Assembly: GCA_012515515.1 (NCBI GenBank)
Contig: JAAYYE010000009.1
Span: 1-35,817, forward strand
Source: Minisyncoccota bacterium
GTDB lineage: Bacteria; Patescibacteriota; Microgenomatia; UBA1400; PJMF01
Length of the DNA: 35,817 nucleotides
Direction: 5' to 3'
A program made the translations under genes and the position numbers. Shown here piece after piece: positions 16,391-25,811 of the stretch; the first letter of the stretch is position 1; every line of letters begins with the position of its first letter. Below the pieces are notes generated by a model, which worked only from the letters and a program-made list of their open reading frames with translations, ran no database searches and was not told where the DNA came from.

Positions 16391-19300
16391 TTATTGCAAT
16401 AAGTTTTCAATTTCTTGTGCTAGCTTATCGTTCCAATCTACCTGATAAGGTAGATTGATTTTTTCTGCTTTTGAGCCATTAGGAATAATAATTACAACAT
16501 GGGTTTTGCCTAGATTGGCTTTTAGTAGTTCGCCTAATTCTTTGAGCGTTGTTTTACTGGTTTTTCTGGGAATAAAAATTTCTTGATAATCACTTAAATT
16601 CTCTTCATTAATTACTTCGTCTGAGGGCAAAGTGATTTTTTCGGCAATAAGTTTTAGTTCTTCATCACGATTTTGCACTTTGGCTCGAAGCAGAATAATA
16701 CTTTCTTCGGCGAGACGGCCAATCCATTTTTGATAAAGCTTGGGGAAAATTAAAAACTCAATTTTGCCGCTAGTATCTTCTAAAGTGGCAAAAGCCATTA
16801 ATCTGCCATTTTTAGTAGTAATTTCTTTAAATCTAGTAATGACTCCACCAAAAAGAAAGATTTGGTCTTGATGAATTTCTGGATCAATCTCGGCAATTTT
16901 TAAACTATTTCTTTTTTGTAAAACTTGCATGGCATCAGCCAAGGGATGGCTGGTTAAATAAATGCCCAAAAGCTCTTTTTCAAAAGATAAAATTTCTTGT
17001 TTTGGATACTCTTCTAATTCAACAAAATTATCAGTAATTTTAACAACTTGATCTTCAAGATTGGCGAATAAATTATCTTGACCATCAATTTCTGAGCTAA
17101 ATTGTTCTGCGCTTTGACGAATTTGCTCGAGGTTTTCTAACATGGACGAGCGATGAGCAAAGCGATCCATGGCACCAACTTTTATTAAACTCTCAATAGT
17201 TTTTTTATTAACCTTGCGCGTGCTGGTAGTTTTTAGGAAATGCGTGAAAGATTGAAATTCTTTTTCTGCATGTCGCACAGTGAGAATATTTTCAATGGCA
17301 GCACTGCCAACATGTTTAATTGCTCCCAAACCAAAACGAATAGCCATGCCTCCCAAGGAATCAGGATCTTTTTCAATAGTAAAATCTTTTTCGGAAAGAT
17401 TAATATCAGGCGGATAAATTTTAATATTCATTTGTCGACAATTTTCAATGGTAATAGCTATTTTTTCGTCTCGATTCATTGAGTGAGAATTAGACTCAAT
17501 ACTCATGACCGCAGTCATGTATTCCACTGGAAAATTAGCTTTAAGCCAAGCAGTTTGATAAGCAATCATGGCGTAGCTAGCAGCATGAGATTTGTTAAAA
17601 CCGTAATTAGCAAAAGCTTCAATGAAGCCCCAAACTCGCTCTGCAGTGGCTTTTTTATATCCTTTATTTACAGATTGCCTAATGAAGCGATTTTTATTGG
17701 TGTCTAGCAGTTTTTTCTTCTTTTTACCAATGGCTCTCCGTAAAATATCAGCCTCTCCCAAACTATAACCAGCCATAAAGTTGACAATTTCTAAAATCTG
17801 CTCTTGATAGACCATAATGCCGTAGGTTTCTTTTAAGAAAGGCTCAAGCGATGGATGAGGATATTCAATTGTTTCTGGATTATGCTTGCCCTCGATAAAG
17901 CGCGGGATAAGATCCATTGGTCCTGGTCGATAAAGCGCGACCATAGCTGTAATATCTGAAAATTTGTTGGGTTTTAAGCTTTTGGCAATTCGACGCATAC
18001 CAGCAGATTCAAGTTGAAAAACACCGGTGGTGTCGCCACTGGCTAATAAAGCAAAAGTTTTTTTATCTTCTAAAGAAATATTATCGATTTTAATGTCTTG
18101 TTTTTGATATTTTTTAATTAAGGCCAGCGCTTCTTGAATAATTGATAAATTTCGCAGGCCCAATAAATCAAATTTTAGCAAACCAATGGCATCATCATCT
18201 ACATTGCAATCTAGTGAATACATGTCTAATTGAGTGAGAGTTTTGCCAGACCGCGAATCTTTTTGAATAGCCGTGTAATTAGTTAATGGCTTATCAGCAA
18301 TAATGACAGCACAGGCATGCATCCCCGCTTGACGAATGGTGCCCTCTACTTTCATGGCTAAATCAAGTAATTTTCTAAATCTACTCTGTTGATAATAGTT
18401 AGCCAATTCTGGGACACTATGAATAGCTTGCTTAATCGATACGCGCCGACCAGGGTCATTGGGAATTAATTTAGCAATTTTATCAGGTTCTTCGTAAGGT
18501 AGACCCAAAACTCGGCCAATGTCGCGCACAGCGACCCGAGCCTCCATTCGCCCAAAAGTGATGACTGAGGCCACATGATCTTCACCATATTTAGTAGCGA
18601 CATATTTAAGGACATCATCACGTTTAATATCTGCAAAATCAATGTCGATGTCGGGCGGTGTTGGTCTTTCTGGATTGAGAAAGCGTTCAAAAGGCAGACC
18701 GTGTTCTAGAGGATTAAGCGTGGTAATATTTAAACAATAAGAAACCAAAGAGCCAGCAGCGCTGCCCCGTCCAGGACCCACAGCAATGCCCTGATTTTTT
18801 GCCCAATTAACAAAATCTTGAGTAATCAAAAAATAAGCAGGATAGCCTTTTTCATTAATAATTTTAATCTCATAATCAAGACGATCCTTAATTTCTTGAG
18901 TGATTTCTGGAAATTTCTGCTTAGCAGCTTGGTAAACAATTTTTTCTAAATAGCTTGCATAATTTTCGCCCTTGGGTAATTCAAAAGTGGGAAAAATTAA
19001 TTTACCAGTGGGAATCGTCAGCTCACATTGATCAGCAATTTTTTTGCTATTGCTAATTGCCTCAGGAATATCATTAAATGCTTCGATCATTTCTTGGCTA
19101 GATTTAAAATAAAAATCTGGTTGGTCAATCATTTTCATGCGCCTGTCATCACTTATCAAGCGTCGTGTTTGCACACAGAGTAAGGCGTCTTGGGCCTCAG
19201 CATCGTTTTTAGTTAGATAGTGAGAATCATTGGTCGCTACCAAGGGCAATTTTAGTTGTCGAGCAATGGCAATTAATTTTTTAGTCAGGGTATAAGTTTC

Positions 19301-19855
19301 TGGGACATGAGGATGTCTTTGGATTTCTAAGTAGAAACGATCTTTAAAGATTTTTTGATATTTTTTAAATAGTTCAATAGCCTGGTCATCTTTATCATCT
19401 AATAACAGTCGACTGGTAAGACTGCTCATACAACCACTCAGCAAGATAATACCTTCGTTATATTTTTCTAGGAGTTCATGATCAATCCGCGGTTTATAAG
19501 AAAAGCCTTCAAAATTGGCTAGGGACACTAGTTTCATGAGGTTTTGGTAGCCGGTAAAATCTTTGGCCAGCAAAGTTAGATGAAATTGGTCGGTGCCCAT
19601 TTTTAATTGTTTATCAAAACGAGAATTTTTAGCCAGATAAAGTTCTACTCCAATAATTGCTTTTAAATTGGCTTCTTTGCAAGCATTAAAAAAAACAATA
19701 TGCCCATACATATTGCCATGATCGGTGAGGGCTAGAGCTTCTTGGCCAAATTTTTTTGCTTGAGCAATTAAATCAGGAATTTTACTCAGGCCATCTAAAA
19801 TGGAATATTCGCTATGTGTGTGTAAGTGGACAAAATCATTATTTTGCAGGGCCAT
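16391..19855 (-). CDS. dnaE: DNA polymerase III subunit alpha
   Basis: This 1154-residue replicative polymerase is of the DnaE (not PolC) type. The N-terminal PHP domain shows [13 protein letters not shown] (11-23) and TDHGNMYG. The polymerase core contains the [14 protein letters not shown] loop, the catalytic pair PDIDIDF (about 400-406) and [10 protein letters not shown] (about 560). The beta-clamp/tandem helix-hairpin-helix region follows, then an OB fold (about 1000-1050) and a short C-terminus. Length matches DnaE1 (E. coli 1160). The promoter on the minus strand has TATACT (19871-19866) 10 bases before the ATG. It heads a unit with the two transketolase genes. Confidence 0.98.
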   Translation of the reverse strand: MALQNNDFVHLHTHSEYSILDGLSKIPDLIAQAKKFGQEALALTDHGNMYGHIVFFNACKEANLKAIIGVELYLAKNSRFDKQLKMGTDQFHLTLLAKDFTGYQNLMKLVSLANFEGFSYKPRIDHELLEKYNEGIILLSGCMSSLTSRLLLDDKDDQAIELFKKYQKIFKDRFYLEIQRHPHVPETYTLTKKLIAIARQLKLPLVATNDSHYLTKNDAEAQDALLCVQTRRLISDDRRMKMIDQPDFYFKSSQEMIEAFNDIPEAISNSKKIADQCELTIPTGKLIFPTFELPKGENYASYLEKIVYQAAKQKFPEITQEIKDRLDYEIKIINEKGYPAYFLITQDFVNWAKNQGIAVGPGRGSAAGSLVSYCLNITTLNPLEHGLPFERFLNPERPTPPDIDIDFADIKRDDVLKYVATKYGEDHVASVITFGRMEARVAVRDIGRVLGLPYEEPDKIAKLIPNDPGRRVSIKQAIHSVPELANYYQQSRFRKLLDLAMKVEGTIRQAGMHACAVIIADKPLTNYTAIQKDSRSGKTLTQLDMYSLDCNVDDDAIGLLKFDLLGLRNLSIIQEALALIKKYQKQDIKIDNISLEDKKTFALLASGDTTGVFQLESAGMRRIAKSLKPNKFSDITAMVALYRPGPMDLIPRFIEGKHNPETIEYPHPSLEPFLKETYGIMVYQEQILEIVNFMAGYSLGEADILRRAIGKKKKKLLDTNKNRFIRQSVNKGYKKATAERVWGFIEAFANYGFNKSHAASYAMIAYQTAWLKANFPVEYMTAVMSIESNSHSMNRDEKIAITIENCRQMNIKIYPPDINLSEKDFTIEKDPDSLGGMAIRFGLGAIKHVGSAAIENILTVRHAEKEFQSFTHFLKTTSTRKVNKKTIESLIKVGAMDRFAHRSSMLENLEQIRQSAEQFSSEIDGQDNLFANLEDQVVKITDNFVELEEYPKQEILSFEKELLGIYLTSHPLADAMQVLQKRNSLKIAEIDPEIHQDQIFLFGGVITRFKEITTKNGRLMAFATLEDTSGKIEFLIFPKLYQKWIGRLAEESIILLRAKVQNRDEELKLIAEKITLPSDEVINEENLSDYQEIFIPRKTSKTTLKELGELLKANLGKTHVVIIIPNGSKAEKINLPYQVDWNDKLAQEIENLLQ

Positions 19856-19865
19856 ATCTAGACTT

Positions 19866-19871
19866 AGTATA
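19866..19871 (-). promoter_or_regulatory. -10 box of dnaE
   Basis: On the minus strand TATACT lies 10 bases before the dnaE ATG, inside the 22-base gap after gatB. No good -35 box is seen, so activity is uncertain. Confidence 0.4.
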
Positions 19872-19877
19872 TCTCAT

Positions 19878-21206
19878 TTAACTGTTTAATTGTGCTAACA
19901 AAATCTTTTTCACTTGATTAACATCAACTTTTTTAGCAATTTTTTTCATGCTTTGGCCAATGAGAAAAGCCAGGACTTCGCTTTTGCCTGCCCGATATTT
20001 TGCCACCGCATCTAAATTTTCTTTAAGCACCTCTGTGACAAAATTAGCAATTGTTTCCAGGCTCATATCTTCAACGCTGTTTAATTGTTGATAGCGTTTG
20101 ATAAGTAATTGCGGATCATCACTTAATTGATAATCAATTTTTTTATTTAATAAAGCGTTAATGATTTTTTCCGCTTCAATATTTTCTTTTTTGGCTAATA
20201 TTAAAATATTCTCAAAAAAATGTGCTTCCGCTGAACTGCTGACTAAGCGTGTAGATAAATTTAGGTCAAGCTGATATTCTTGACTAAGTCTGAGGGCGTA
20301 GTGATCAGGAAGCTCAACTAGTTCGTTTTTAATGCGTTCAATATCGGCAGGACTAAATTCTATGGGTGGTAAATCAGGATCTGGAAAATAACGATAGTCT
20401 TGTGCTTCTTCTTTGGCTCGTTGACTAAAAGTTTTACCAGATTGAGGATTAAAACCTCTTGTTTCTTGAGTTGGAGTTTCACTTTTTTCAAGCAATTGCG
20501 CTTGACGCTCCATTTCGTAATTAATGGCTAACTCCATGAAGCGAAAGGAATTGATGTTTTTACACTCGACTTTATAATTAGGTATAAAGTCGGTTGGATC
20601 GCTTGATTTCTTTAAAGAAATATTTGCTTCCAACCTCATGCCTCCTCTTTCCATATCGCAATCTGCCACATCTAAATAGCGTAAAATTTGTCTAATTTTT
20701 TGCGCATATTCTTTGGCTTGTTGAGCATTTTTAATGTCGATGTCACTGACAATTTCCACTAAGGGTACGCCTGAGCGGTTAAAGTCAATCAGGGTGTGGT
20801 CTTTTTGGTGAATTAATTTTGCAGTATCTTCTTCAAGATGAATGCGCTGAATTTTTACTCGACCTTGGCTGGTATCTAAATAACCATCATGACAAAAAGG
20901 AATATCGTATTGGCTAATTTGATAGCCCTTTGGCAGATCGGGATAAAAATAATTTTTTCGATCAAATTTTGAAAATAAATTAATTTGACAGTTAAGAGCT
21001 AAACCAATTTTGATGGTCCAGTCAATGGCTTTGCGATTGGCCAAGGGTAAACCACCGGGCATACCTAAACAAACTGGACAAGTGTGAATGTTGGGCTTTT
21101 CAGCGTTAAATGGGTCATTTTTACAAGCACAAAACATTTTCGAGGCAGTTTTTAATTCTGCATGAATTTCTAAACCACAGACTAGTTGATAATTGTTTTC
21201 AGACAT
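19878..21206 (-). CDS. gatB: Asp-tRNA(Asn)/Glu-tRNA(Gln) amidotransferase subunit B
   Basis: This 442-residue subunit binds the mischarged tRNA and phosphorylates its acyl group before amidation. The N-terminal PET112-type core shows VCGLEIHAEL, the metal-site cysteines CACKND ... CPVCLGMPGGLP, FDRKNYFYPDLPKGYQISQYD and DYRYFPDPDLPP. The C-terminal ~150 residues form the helical and YqeY-like tRNA-binding domain, ending in GKSEVLAFLIGQSMK. The start is ATG 21206 (MSENNYQ), which shares its A with the gatA stop (TAATG) and is preceded by GGAGA at 8 bases. An upstream in-frame ATG at 21230 would overlap gatA more deeply. Confidence 0.96.
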   Translation of the reverse strand: MSENNYQLVCGLEIHAELKTASKMFCACKNDPFNAEKPNIHTCPVCLGMPGGLPLANRKAIDWTIKIGLALNCQINLFSKFDRKNYFYPDLPKGYQISQYDIPFCHDGYLDTSQGRVKIQRIHLEEDTAKLIHQKDHTLIDFNRSGVPLVEIVSDIDIKNAQQAKEYAQKIRQILRYLDVADCDMERGGMRLEANISLKKSSDPTDFIPNYKVECKNINSFRFMELAINYEMERQAQLLEKSETPTQETRGFNPQSGKTFSQRAKEEAQDYRYFPDPDLPPIEFSPADIERIKNELVELPDHYALRLSQEYQLDLNLSTRLVSSSAEAHFFENILILAKKENIEAEKIINALLNKKIDYQLSDDPQLLIKRYQQLNSVEDMSLETIANFVTEVLKENLDAVAKYRAGKSEVLAFLIGQSMKKIAKKVDVNQVKKILLAQLNS

Positions 21207-22585
21207 TAACGATTTCTCCAGGTATTCCACTTGCTATTTTTTTCAAAGGCATCTGCCACTTTTATTACCAGATCTTCTCGCCACATGGGTGCGACAAAAT
21301 TGGCTCCGAAAAATAAATTAGTTTGAGGGTCTCGATAGTAAGGTACATTGATGCCCGGCAAACCACTGACCGAACTTGCTTCGAGCAGCATATCTTCTAA
21401 TTCTCCAAACATTGCAGAATTAGCGGAAGCACCAATTTTTTTTGCAAAACCTGGTGAAGTTGGACTCACCAGAACGTCATATTTCTTAAACAATTGGGTA
21501 AAATCATTTAAATATTGCGTGCGGACTTTTTGTGCCAAATTATAATATTGATCAGCATAACCTTTCGATAAAGTATAAGTGCCGAGCATAATTCTTCTTT
21601 TAGCTTCATCGCCAAAATAGGAGCGATCTTGGCCATAGCGGATGCCATCATAGCGAGCTAAATTACTACTAACCTCGGCACGCTGAACGACGGTGTAAAC
21701 GCCAATGGCATTATGTGGGTCAAGTGCTTGGGCTTTTTCTATTTTAGCTCCGAGCTGACTTAAGATGGCTAATTCCTGGGCCAATTTTTCATTAGCTTCT
21801 TCAACGCCTTGAACGTCGTGATAAATTAAGCCAATTTTTAAACCTCTAATGTCTTGATCTAAAAATTTAGTGAAATCTGGAGCTGGCTCCTGATTACAAG
21901 TTGCATCTCGCGCATCTGGTCCAGCAATGGTGTTTAAGACGAGACAAGCGTCCTCGACTGTTTTGGATAAAACTCCTGGACTATCAGTCGACGAGGCCAT
22001 AGCCACCACGCCAAAGCGACTGACTCGCCCATAACTTGGTTTTAAGCCAACTGTTCCGCACCAAGCAGCCGGCTGTCTAATAGAACCAGCCGTTTCACTG
22101 CCGATCGCTGCTAAACACAGGTCGGCGGCTACCGCAGCAGCACTACCGCCCGATGAACCACCGGGTAGGTAATCGGGGTTGCGCGGATTGAGGCTTGGTC
22201 CAAAATCACTGGTTTCAGTAGAGGAACCATGAGCCCAAGCATCTAAATTGCTTTTTCCAATAATTACTCCGCCAGCTTTTTGTAAACGCTCGGTAACAGT
22301 TGATTCATATTGTGGAATAAAATTTTCTAAAACTTTGGAGGCTGCAGTAGTTGCTAATTTTTTACTACAAAAATTATCTTTAACAGCAATTGGCAAACCT
22401 TTTAATTGTCTGTCTTGTAGTTGTTTGGCCTCTGCTTCTGCCTGTGGATTGAGTTGCAAATAAATGTTGTAAGACTTTTGCTTTTCTATAGCATCATTTA
22501 AGTCGCGATATAAATCACTAATGTCTAATGAACCAGCCTTGAGACCAGCCAGTGCTTCTTGAAGGGTTAATTGATTTAAAGTCAT
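21206..22585 (-). CDS. gatA: Asp-tRNA(Asn)/Glu-tRNA(Gln) amidotransferase subunit A
   Basis: This 459-residue amidase-signature enzyme frees ammonia from glutamine and passes it to GatB. The Ser-cisSer-Lys triad can be placed as Lys69 (GLPIAVKDN), Ser144 (PGGSSGGSAA) and Ser168 (GSETAGSIRQPA); the 75- and 24-residue spacings equal those of S. aureus GatA. Length is slightly short of the usual 480. Downstream it overlaps gatB by one base, and upstream it follows gatC after a repeat-filled gap. Together they supply Gln-tRNA and possibly Asn-tRNA by transamidation. Confidence 0.97.
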   Translation of the reverse strand: MTLNQLTLQEALAGLKAGSLDISDLYRDLNDAIEKQKSYNIYLQLNPQAEAEAKQLQDRQLKGLPIAVKDNFCSKKLATTAASKVLENFIPQYESTVTERLQKAGGVIIGKSNLDAWAHGSSTETSDFGPSLNPRNPDYLPGGSSGGSAAAVAADLCLAAIGSETAGSIRQPAAWCGTVGLKPSYGRVSRFGVVAMASSTDSPGVLSKTVEDACLVLNTIAGPDARDATCNQEPAPDFTKFLDQDIRGLKIGLIYHDVQGVEEANEKLAQELAILSQLGAKIEKAQALDPHNAIGVYTVVQRAEVSSNLARYDGIRYGQDRSYFGDEAKRRIMLGTYTLSKGYADQYYNLAQKVRTQYLNDFTQLFKKYDVLVSPTSPGFAKKIGASANSAMFGELEDMLLEASSVSGLPGINVPYYRDPQTNLFFGANFVAPMWREDLVIKVADAFEKNSKWNTWRNR

Positions 22586-22608
22586 TATTTTTCCGATTTA
22601 ATTGTTTT

Positions 22609-22690
22609 GCCGTTTAATGTTTATTTGTCCTCGCCGTTTAATGTTTACTTGTCCTCGCCGTTTAATATTTACTTATCTTCGCTGTTTAAG
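22609..22690. repeat. 24-bp tandem repeat repeating the gatC C-terminus and stop
   Basis: Units lie at 22609-22632, 22633-22656 and 22657-22680, with a partial fourth at 22681-22690. On the minus strand each unit reads as L-N-(S/G)-E-D-K-stop in the gatC frame, because 24 is eight codons. Past the third stop the same frame stays open to a TAA that overlaps the gatA ATG by one base. Only the first copy, at 22672-22689, is used as the gatC end. Confidence 0.93.
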
Positions 22691-22992
22691 ACCTGAGGAA
22701 CAAGAAAATAACCGTCTCGTTGTTCCCTAGCGTTAGCCAGTGCTTCTTCTTGGGTAAAACTGAGGCTTTCATCGACAATGTCTTCTCTAGTAATATTTTT
22801 AAAGCCAGTGACCTGATGGGTGCCTGCTAGCTCGGCAACATCGGCTGTTTTCAATTGATCAACTACAGTTAAAGTTTGAGCAAAATCTTTAGCCAGCTGC
22901 TGACTTTCACTTTCACTAATAGGAATATTAGCTAGTTGAGCTATATGTTTAACCTGGTCTTTGCTAACAATTTTTTTTGACACAATAGGCAT
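22669..22992 (-). CDS. gatC: Asp-tRNA(Asn)/Glu-tRNA(Gln) amidotransferase subunit C
   Basis: This 107-residue small subunit wraps around GatA and GatB and holds the complex together. SKDQVKHIAQLANIPISESE at the N-terminus and REDIVDESLSFTQEEALANAREQRDGYFLVPQVL at the C-terminus are family hallmarks. I use ATG 22992 (MPIVSKKIVS); the in-frame TTG at 23013 would add seven poorly fitting residues. It is the first gene of gatC-gatA-gatB. Its last codons and stop are repeated in tandem three times downstream. Confidence 0.93.
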   Translation of the reverse strand: MPIVSKKIVSKDQVKHIAQLANIPISESESQQLAKDFAQTLTVVDQLKTADVAELAGTHQVTGFKNITREDIVDESLSFTQEEALANAREQRDGYFLVPQVLNSEDK

Positions 22993-23034
22993 TAGTTTAG
23001 CAGAATTTAGCAATTTTTTTAGAAGTAATTCAGC

Positions 23035-23955
23035 TTATTTAGTAGTGATGGCTCTGAGAGCCTGAACTCGCTCAGCCACAGGTGGATGAGTTTGAAATAA
23101 ATTTTTGAAAGTAGCAACTCCGCCGCGACTATTTTTTAGAGGGTCACTAATATATAAATGAGCGGTGGCTTTATTGGCTGCTTCTAAAGGCTCTTGATCT
23201 TGACTAATTTTAATTAAGGCCCTAGCTAGTCCCTCAGGATTCTTGGTCATGGCAGCGGCGCTAGCATCAGCTAAAAACTCATAGCGCCTGGAAAGAGCTA
23301 GTTTCATCAGTTTGCTAATAATAGGTGCCAACAAGGCCATGACTATGGCGACAAAAAACATAATCATATCTAACTGGCTGCGTTCTCCGTCTTTTTTATT
23401 ATTACTTCGCATTGGACCATACATTGAACCGCGCATGACCCAGTCACCCAACAAAGCAATTAAGCCAACCAGGACAGAAACAAGTGACATTAATAAAATG
23501 TCATAATTTTTAATATGACTAATCTCATGAGCAATGACTCCCTCAAGTTCGCTGCGGTTTAATTTAGCCAATAAACCGGTGGTGGCACAAACCACGGCGT
23601 GGCTAGGATTTCGGCCAGTAGCAAAGGCATTCATCGCGCTGTCCTCGATGACATAAAGTTTGGGCATGGGCAATCTTTGACTGTTTACAATATTTTCGGT
23701 AATAGTATAGAAGTCAAAGTGTTCCTTACGATTAGCTGCTTTGGCTCCAGAGATGGTCAGAACGATCCTATCGGAAAAAAAATATGAAAAGAAAGTGCTC
23801 ATTCCAGCAACAATAAAAGCTGTGCCAACTATAGAAAGAGGGTAATCAAAAGCACGCGCAATAACATAGCTAGCCCCAAGCACAAATAAGACAAAACCAA
23901 GCATAACTGCTACAGATCGAGCTTTATTTTTAGCAACTAACTGATAATGAGTCAT
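23035..23955 (-). CDS. htpX: Membrane zinc metalloprotease HtpX (M48)
   Basis: This 306-residue membrane protease is involved in quality control of membrane proteins. Two N-terminal membrane spans (about 15-35 and 41-61) precede the catalytic domain with HEISH at 143-147 (zinc His residues and catalytic Glu144). Two more spans are seen at about 158-175 and 190-212. RRYEFLADASAA supplies the third zinc ligand Glu. The soluble tail ends in THPPVAERVQAL, the typical end motif. It lies 51 bases after lemA; lemA-htpX pairs are common in bacteria. Confidence 0.96.
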   Translation of the reverse strand: MTHYQLVAKNKARSVAVMLGFVLFVLGASYVIARAFDYPLSIVGTAFIVAGMSTFFSYFFSDRIVLTISGAKAANRKEHFDFYTITENIVNSQRLPMPKLYVIEDSAMNAFATGRNPSHAVVCATTGLLAKLNRSELEGVIAHEISHIKNYDILLMSLVSVLVGLIALLGDWVMRGSMYGPMRSNNKKDGERSQLDMIMFFVAIVMALLAPIISKLMKLALSRRYEFLADASAAAMTKNPEGLARALIKISQDQEPLEAANKATAHLYISDPLKNSRGGVATFKNLFQTHPPVAERVQALRAITTK

Positions 23956-24006
23956 AAATAGACGATCCTCTTAATTGAATATTTTTTGTAATTTTATTGC
24001 TCGGAA

Positions 24007-24585
24007 TTAAAGATCCACTTTTGGAGTCTTCATTTCCTCTTCTGTAACCACAACATGTTCGCCAGTCATTGGAGTTTCTAAACCTTTTTCAGCTTTGAAT
24101 CCAAATAAATTAGCTACAATGTTTGATGGAAACACCACTAATTTTTCGTTGTAAGATTGTGATAAATCTATCACGCTTCTGCGAGCGTAACTTAATTTAT
24201 CAGCGGTGTCGGTGAGCTCATCCATAAACTTTTTAATAGCTTCATTGGCTTTTAGTTCTGGATTACTTTCAAGCACCACCTGAATTTGCGGAATAACTTT
24301 TTGAATGTCATCAATGGCTTGATTAATGTCCTTACTATTGCCACTTTGTTCAGCCTTAATTGTGGATTTACGGGCATCTGTTAACATTTGATAAATACCC
24401 TGCTCGTGTTTCAGTTGACCCTTAACCGTGCTTTCAAGGCTTGGAATTAAACCAGCTTGACGTTTCAATTGGTTACCAATTTCCTGAATACTGGCTTGAA
24501 TTTGTGTTTTAAGACGTTGCAGACCATTAAAAACGCTCATAACATAGAGAGCGATAAGGATGATGGGAATTAAGATATAAAGCAT
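24007..24585 (-). CDS. lemA: LemA family protein
   Basis: This 192-residue protein has one N-terminal membrane span (about 2-19, LYILIPIILIALYVMS) followed by a long helical-bundle domain with the LemA pattern: NGLQRLKTQIQASIQEIGNQLKRQAGLIPSLESTVKG and a closing block SYNEKLVVFPSNIVANLFGF. Function in bacteria is unresolved; it is often paired with HtpX, as here. I start at ATG 24585, which has AAGGAA 4 bases upstream and a TATAAT 22 bases upstream. The in-frame ATG at 24621 lies upstream of that -10 box and would not be transcribed from it. Confidence 0.92.
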   Translation of the reverse strand: MLYILIPIILIALYVMSVFNGLQRLKTQIQASIQEIGNQLKRQAGLIPSLESTVKGQLKHEQGIYQMLTDARKSTIKAEQSGNSKDINQAIDDIQKVIPQIQVVLESNPELKANEAIKKFMDELTDTADKLSYARRSVIDLSQSYNEKLVVFPSNIVANLFGFKAEKGLETPMTGEHVVVTEEEMKTPKVDL

Positions 24586-24607
24586 TAAATTCCTTTCACT
24601 GTTAACT

Positions 24608-24613
24608 ATTATA
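24608..24613 (-). promoter_or_regulatory. -10 box of lemA-htpX
   Basis: Minus-strand TATAAT (complement of 24608-24613) lies 22 bases before ATG 24585, leaving room for the AAGGAA ribosome-binding site. No clear -35 box. This is the one monocistron-head promoter here that gives a leader with a Shine-Dalgarno site. Confidence 0.5.
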
Positions 24614-24655
24614 TATTTCATTATATACGATTAATTTACTTTTTTCGCTTGTTTC

Positions 24656-24684
24656 TTGCAGTTTTGTGATTTTCCTTTTATAAT
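24656..24684 (+). promoter_or_regulatory. Promoter of the tRNA-Asp gene / tRNA cluster
   Basis: TTGCAG at 24656-24661 and perfect TATAAT at 24679-24684 have the ideal 17-base spacer, 18 bases before the tRNA-Asp 5' end. It may drive all three tRNAs. Confidence 0.65.
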
Positions 24685-24702
24685 CCAGGTGCAAATTAAA
24701 AA

Positions 24703-24779
24703 GGCCCTGTGGTGTAGTTGGTTAACATATCTCCCTGTCACGGAGAAGATCGCCGGTTCGAGCCCGGTCGGGGTCGCCA
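24703..24779 (+). tRNA. tRNA-Asp (anticodon GUC), CCA encoded
   Basis: The acceptor stem is GGCCCTG/CGGGGTC with one G-T and one T-G pair. The anticodon loop CTGTCAC within TCTCC/GGAGA gives GTC. The T loop is TTCGAGC. The discriminator is G and is followed by encoded CCA at 24777-24779, the only one of the five tRNAs here with a templated CCA. Confidence 0.94.
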
Positions 24780-24835
24780 AATAAATATAGAAATTTCACC
24801 CATCAAAATATTAAAAATGTTAAAATAAGCTAACA

Positions 24836-24906
24836 GCGACCGTAGTTCAGCGGTAGAATGCGAGCTTCCCAAGCTTGAGGTGAGGGTTCGACTCCCTTCG
24901 GTCGCT
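24836..24906 (+). tRNA. tRNA-Gly (anticodon CCC)
   Basis: The acceptor stem is GCGACCG/CGGTCGC. The anticodon stem CGAGC/GCTTG closes the loop TTCCCAA with anticodon CCC. The T arm is GAGGG-TTCGACT-CCCTT. The discriminator is T, without CCA. TAAAAT at 24821-24826 could act as its own -10 box. It reads GGG only, complementing the UCC isoacceptor at 1127. Confidence 0.92.
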
Positions 24907-24922
24907 CGCTAAAACAAGAACA

Positions 24923-24996
24923 GCCAAAGTAGCTCAGCTGGCTAGAGCAGCGGTATCGTAAACCGCAGGTCGTGGGTTCGAATCCCACCTTTGGCT
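24923..24996 (+). tRNA. tRNA-Thr (anticodon CGU)
   Basis: The acceptor stem is GCCAAAG/CTTTGGC. The anticodon stem GCGGT/ACCGC closes the loop ATCGTAA with anticodon CGT. The T arm is GTGGG-TTCGAAT-CCCAC. The discriminator is T, without CCA. It lies 16 bases after tRNA-Gly, so the two are probably one transcript. A weak A/T-rich hairpin (CATAAA/TTTATG, 24997-25013) follows. Confidence 0.94.
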
Positions 24997-25035
24997 CATA
25001 AATCGACTTTATGATATGATTAATTTAGTTTAATT

Positions 25036-25041
25036 TATAAT
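25036..25041 (+). promoter_or_regulatory. -10 box of the Ig-like protein gene
   Basis: Perfect TATAAT at 25036-25041 ends 5 bases before ATG 25047, implying a leaderless message. No clear -35 box. Confidence 0.55.
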
Positions 25042-25046
25042 TTAAT

Positions 25047-25811
25047 ATGGCAAGTTCAAATCGATATTCTTCTGTTTATAAAACTAGTTCTCGAAGCAAT
25101 CGAGGCAATTCTCGTTTATTAAAAAAACAAGAAAAAGAGATGCGTAAACAAACCTTTTTCTTCATTTTTTTAGCGATAGTGTTGTTATTACTGTTTCTTT
25201 TTGTAATTATGCCGAATTTAATTAAATTGGTTTTTAATTTTATCGATAATGATTCTGGCACAGATATTAATAATGATTTGCCTCCACAGGCACCGGTTTT
25301 ATTTGAGGCGCCTCCAGAAGCAACTTTTAGTGCGCAATTAAAATTGCAAGGCTATGCTGACCCAGATTCAAGAGTAGTTTTTATCTTAAATGGCCAGCAG
25401 GTTGAAGAAGAACTAATTGGCGAAAAAGGAGAATTCGACAAGCAATTGCAATTAGAAAAAGGTGATAATCAATTAACCTTATATGCGGTGAATGAATTAG
25501 GCACGGAATCCTTGCAAAGCAAGACCTATCAACTTGTCTACGATGATGAGCCGCCAGTCATTACCATAACAGAGCCAAAAGCAGACAGCACTATAGAGTT
25601 AAAACGGAATCGGACCACCAGTGTAGTTGGCGAAACAGAGCCATCTTCTAGAGTTTATCTTAATGATTTGTTGATTTTGGCTGATGAAAATGGTCAGTTT
25701 ACTAGCACTTACTATCTAGAGGAAGGCGACAATCTTTTACGATTTGTGGCTGTGGATCGCGCTGGTAATCAAAGCGAATTAGAGATTAAAGTGAAATTTC
25801 TCAATAACTAA
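25047..25811 (+). CDS. Membrane-anchored protein with two Ig-like (glucodextranase-B-type) domains
   Basis: This 254-residue protein has a Ser/Arg/Lys-rich cytoplasmic N-tail (1-34), one membrane span at about 35-58, a short Asp/Asn-rich spacer and two beta-sandwich repeats (about 80-165 and 168-252). Both repeats share the pattern G-x-A/T-x-P-x-S-R-V, then a LNGQ/LNDL strand, G-x-F and L-x-x-G-D-N-x-L/L-x-x-x-A-x-(N/D), as in extracytoplasmic Ig-like domains annotated as glucodextranase B-like. It probably sits on the outer face of the membrane and binds glycan or protein. The gene is alone downstream of the tRNA cluster and convergent with the polysaccharide operon; the two stop codons are only 7 bases apart. 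Confidence 0.75.
   Translation: MASSNRYSSVYKTSSRSNRGNSRLLKKQEKEMRKQTFFFIFLAIVLLLLFLFVIMPNLIKLVFNFIDNDSGTDINNDLPPQAPVLFEAPPEATFSAQLKLQGYADPDSRVVFILNGQQVEEELIGEKGEFDKQLQLEKGDNQLTLYAVNELGTESLQSKTYQLVYDDEPPVITITEPKADSTIELKRNRTTSVVGETEPSSRVYLNDLLILADENGQFTSTYYLEEGDNLLRFVAVDRAGNQSELEIKVKFLNN

Noticed and set aside
22609-22690. Short regularly spaced repeats as a CRISPR array
   Set aside because: The 24-bp units are directly adjacent with no spacers, and they recreate the gatC end in frame; no cas genes are present.
23312-23787. Small plus-strand open frames over htpX
   Set aside because: They are antisense to conserved HtpX coding sequence and show no domain features.
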